Source: Deltaproteobacteria bacterium (GTDB taxonomy: Bacteria; Desulfobacterota; DSM-4660; Desulfatiglandales; HGW-15). From it: a DNA stretch of 5,708 nucleotides. The stretch is taken from NCBI GenBank assembly GCA_016929815.1, contig JAFGIC010000489.1, positions 1 through 5,708 of the forward strand, read 5' to 3'. Made by a program: the position numbers and the translations under genes. This document shows, one piece after another, positions 4,774-5,708 of the stretch. Each line of letters begins with the position of its first letter. The stretch's first letter is position 1. The notes under the pieces were generated by a model. It made no database searches and had not been told where the DNA came from. It worked only from the letters and a program-made list of their open reading frames with translations.

Positions 4774-5499
4774 ATGGAAGACCCTGAAATAATTACAGGC
4801 GAAAGGATGCTTGGTCTGATAGATATGCTCAAAAGGGAGAGGATCGCCCTTAAGCTGAATATTGCAGGCAGCAATAACGAAGGTCTTTCAATCCTCCTCG
4901 GAATCAAGAAGGTTAACGGAAACCCCTGTCTGATGCTTGATTTCCCTGCGGGCGCGCATCTGGACATGCTTTTCGCCCACGAGAAAAAGGCGAATATAGA
5001 ATTCATCGACAAAAAAAAGATACATTACAATTTCAGATCAACAGTTGAAGACATCACACCACGGAATATATATATCCTTATGCCGAAGGCAATCAACAGG
5101 ATACAGAGAAGGAGGTTCTTCCGGATATCTCCGCCCCTGGGCACCAAAATTATTATCAATGATGAATTGGGGAAATTTGAATTCAGTGTGATCAATATCA
5201 GTGAGGGGGGAGTGCTCACAACTAATCCCGCCGCCTTTCATGATGAAAGGATATTTTTTCAGGGCGCTGAAAAATCCCTCGCTGTTGTCTGCAGGGAAGA
5301 CGGCAAGACGCACATAATCAATATCAAGAAAGCGCAATTAAAACGGATCAACAAGGTCCTGGAAACTCACCATTACAATTATGCATTCGATTTCATTGAC
5401 TGCGGCAGGCAGGAAGAAAATGAAATAAGGAATTTTATCTATTCATGCCAGAGAAGATTTCTGGAAAAGAGACAGACGCAGGAAGAAGACATGTTTTGA
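4774..5499 (+). CDS. YcgR-like c-di-GMP receptor with N-terminal YcgR-type and C-terminal PilZ domains
   Basis: 241 residues from ATG 4774; an in-frame GTG at 4738 would add a basic 12-residue extension (MKKRRSNTRYIT) but has no ribosome binding site. Residues about 5-105 resemble the YcgR N-terminal (PilZN) beta-barrel, with the usual ERMLGLIDMLKRER opening helix. The PilZ domain follows (about 110-230): the c-di-GMP-binding R113-x3-R117 in RRFFR and N141-x-S143-x2-G146 in NISEGG are both intact, and a C-terminal helix (ENEIRNFIYSCQRRFLEKR) ends it. Length and order match YcgR/DgrA-type proteins, cytosolic effectors that slow flagellar rotation or alter motility when c-di-GMP is high. No signal peptide or membrane segment is present. 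The sigma-54-type promoter just upstream supports a link with motility or surface structures. Another PilZ-regulated process is possible, since no flagellar gene is visible in the window. Confidence 0.87.
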   Translation: MEDPEIITGERMLGLIDMLKRERIALKLNIAGSNNEGLSILLGIKKVNGNPCLMLDFPAGAHLDMLFAHEKKANIEFIDKKKIHYNFRSTVEDITPRNIYILMPKAINRIQRRRFFRISPPLGTKIIINDELGKFEFSVINISEGGVLTTNPAAFHDERIFFQGAEKSLAVVCREDGKTHIINIKKAQLKRINKVLETHHYNYAFDFIDCGRQEENEIRNFIYSCQRRFLEKRQTQEEDMF

Positions 5500-5521
5500 A
5501 ACAACAATGTCAGGATTCGCA

Positions 5522-5708
5522 TCAGATATATATGTCAATGTTCTTTCCGAGGGCCGGCACCCCCGCTGATTCTTTTCCGGACCTTCCGTAAATCACTCCA
5601 GACTGTCCGTAATCATCGCCCATGGATGAAGGTTCATCACGCAGATATCTCTCCCCTTCGGAGTATTTCATTATCCTGTAATCGACACTCCTGGCGGGTT
5701 GTATAATA
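5522..5708 (-). CDS. C-terminal end of an unrecognised protein (5' partial)
   Basis: On the minus strand the frame is open from the right edge to a TGA at 5524-5522, giving 61 codons. Codon choice resembles the helicase gene (AGG, ATA, GGA and GAT mixed with C-ending codons), which favours real coding. The visible tail is hydrophilic and rich in Gly, Tyr, Ser and Asp (for example GDDYGQSGVIYGRSGKE), ends in NIDIYI, and has no membrane helix or motif I know. An internal Met (codon ATG at 5672-5670) has no well-placed ribosome binding site, so the start probably lies outside. The gene converges on the PilZ gene with 22 bases between stops and no clear terminator between them. It might be an exported or surface protein judging by composition, but that is a guess. 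Confidence 0.5.
   Translation of the reverse strand, partial: IIQPARSVDYRIMKYSEGERYLRDEPSSMGDDYGQSGVIYGRSGKESAGVPALGKNIDIYI

Noticed and set aside
4584..4787. 67-codon plus-strand frame before and into the PilZ gene
   Set aside because: No ribosome binding site, it spans the sigma-54 promoter, and it ends inside the PilZ gene in a different frame.

Overview
The window comes from a Gram-negative-type bacterial chromosome of moderate GC content. It holds four intact genes plus one large 5'-truncated gene in the same (+) direction, and the 3' end of a convergent gene on the minus strand. A Pif1-like helicase with an HRDC/HTH tail, a YcgR-type PilZ protein behind a sigma-54-like promoter, and two solo toxin-antitoxin pairs would fit Desulfobacterota or Nitrospirota relatives. 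That placement is inference only; no taxonomic marker gene is present.

Layout. (1) 1-2255: a Pif1/RecD-like superfamily 1B helicase entering from the left edge. Its Walker A end lies outside the window, but Walker B and all later helicase motifs are visible, followed by an HRDC-like and a helix-turn-helix (HTH_40-like) C-terminus. (2) 2256-2480: an AT-rich gap with one very short ORF and a strong sigma-70-type promoter. (3) 2502-3187: an overlapping HEPN / minimal nucleotidyltransferase (MNT) gene pair, a type VII toxin-antitoxin-like module. (4) 3188-3670: about 480 bases without a gene, with a striking 20-bp-arm palindrome and a weaker hairpin plus T-run. (5) 3671-4367: a Phd/VapB-like antitoxin and VapC PIN toxin operon with promoter, a candidate operator palindrome over the -10/+1 region, strong ribosome binding sites and an ATGA overlap. 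(6) 4368-4682: a short ORF resembling the beginning of an RmlC epimerase, a probable terminator hairpin, and a possible minus-strand coding relic. (7) 4683-5499: a sigma-54-type -24/-12 promoter and a two-domain YcgR-like c-di-GMP effector. (8) 5522-5708, minus strand: the C-terminal end of an unrecognised protein.

How the parts relate. The middle (about 2400-4460) looks like an accretion zone of two toxin-antitoxin modules and gene debris between two chromosomal genes; its spacers and the HEPN/MNT genes are visibly more AT-rich than the helicase gene. Each pair has its own promoter and tight translational coupling, so each should work alone. The PilZ gene appears independently controlled and probably links c-di-GMP to flagellar motility or another surface function. 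I found no RNA gene, CRISPR array, insertion sequence or replication origin. I see no convincing new multi-gene system; the best leads are the non-canonical HEPN/MNT pair, the sigma-54 site, the vapBC operator and the long palindrome.
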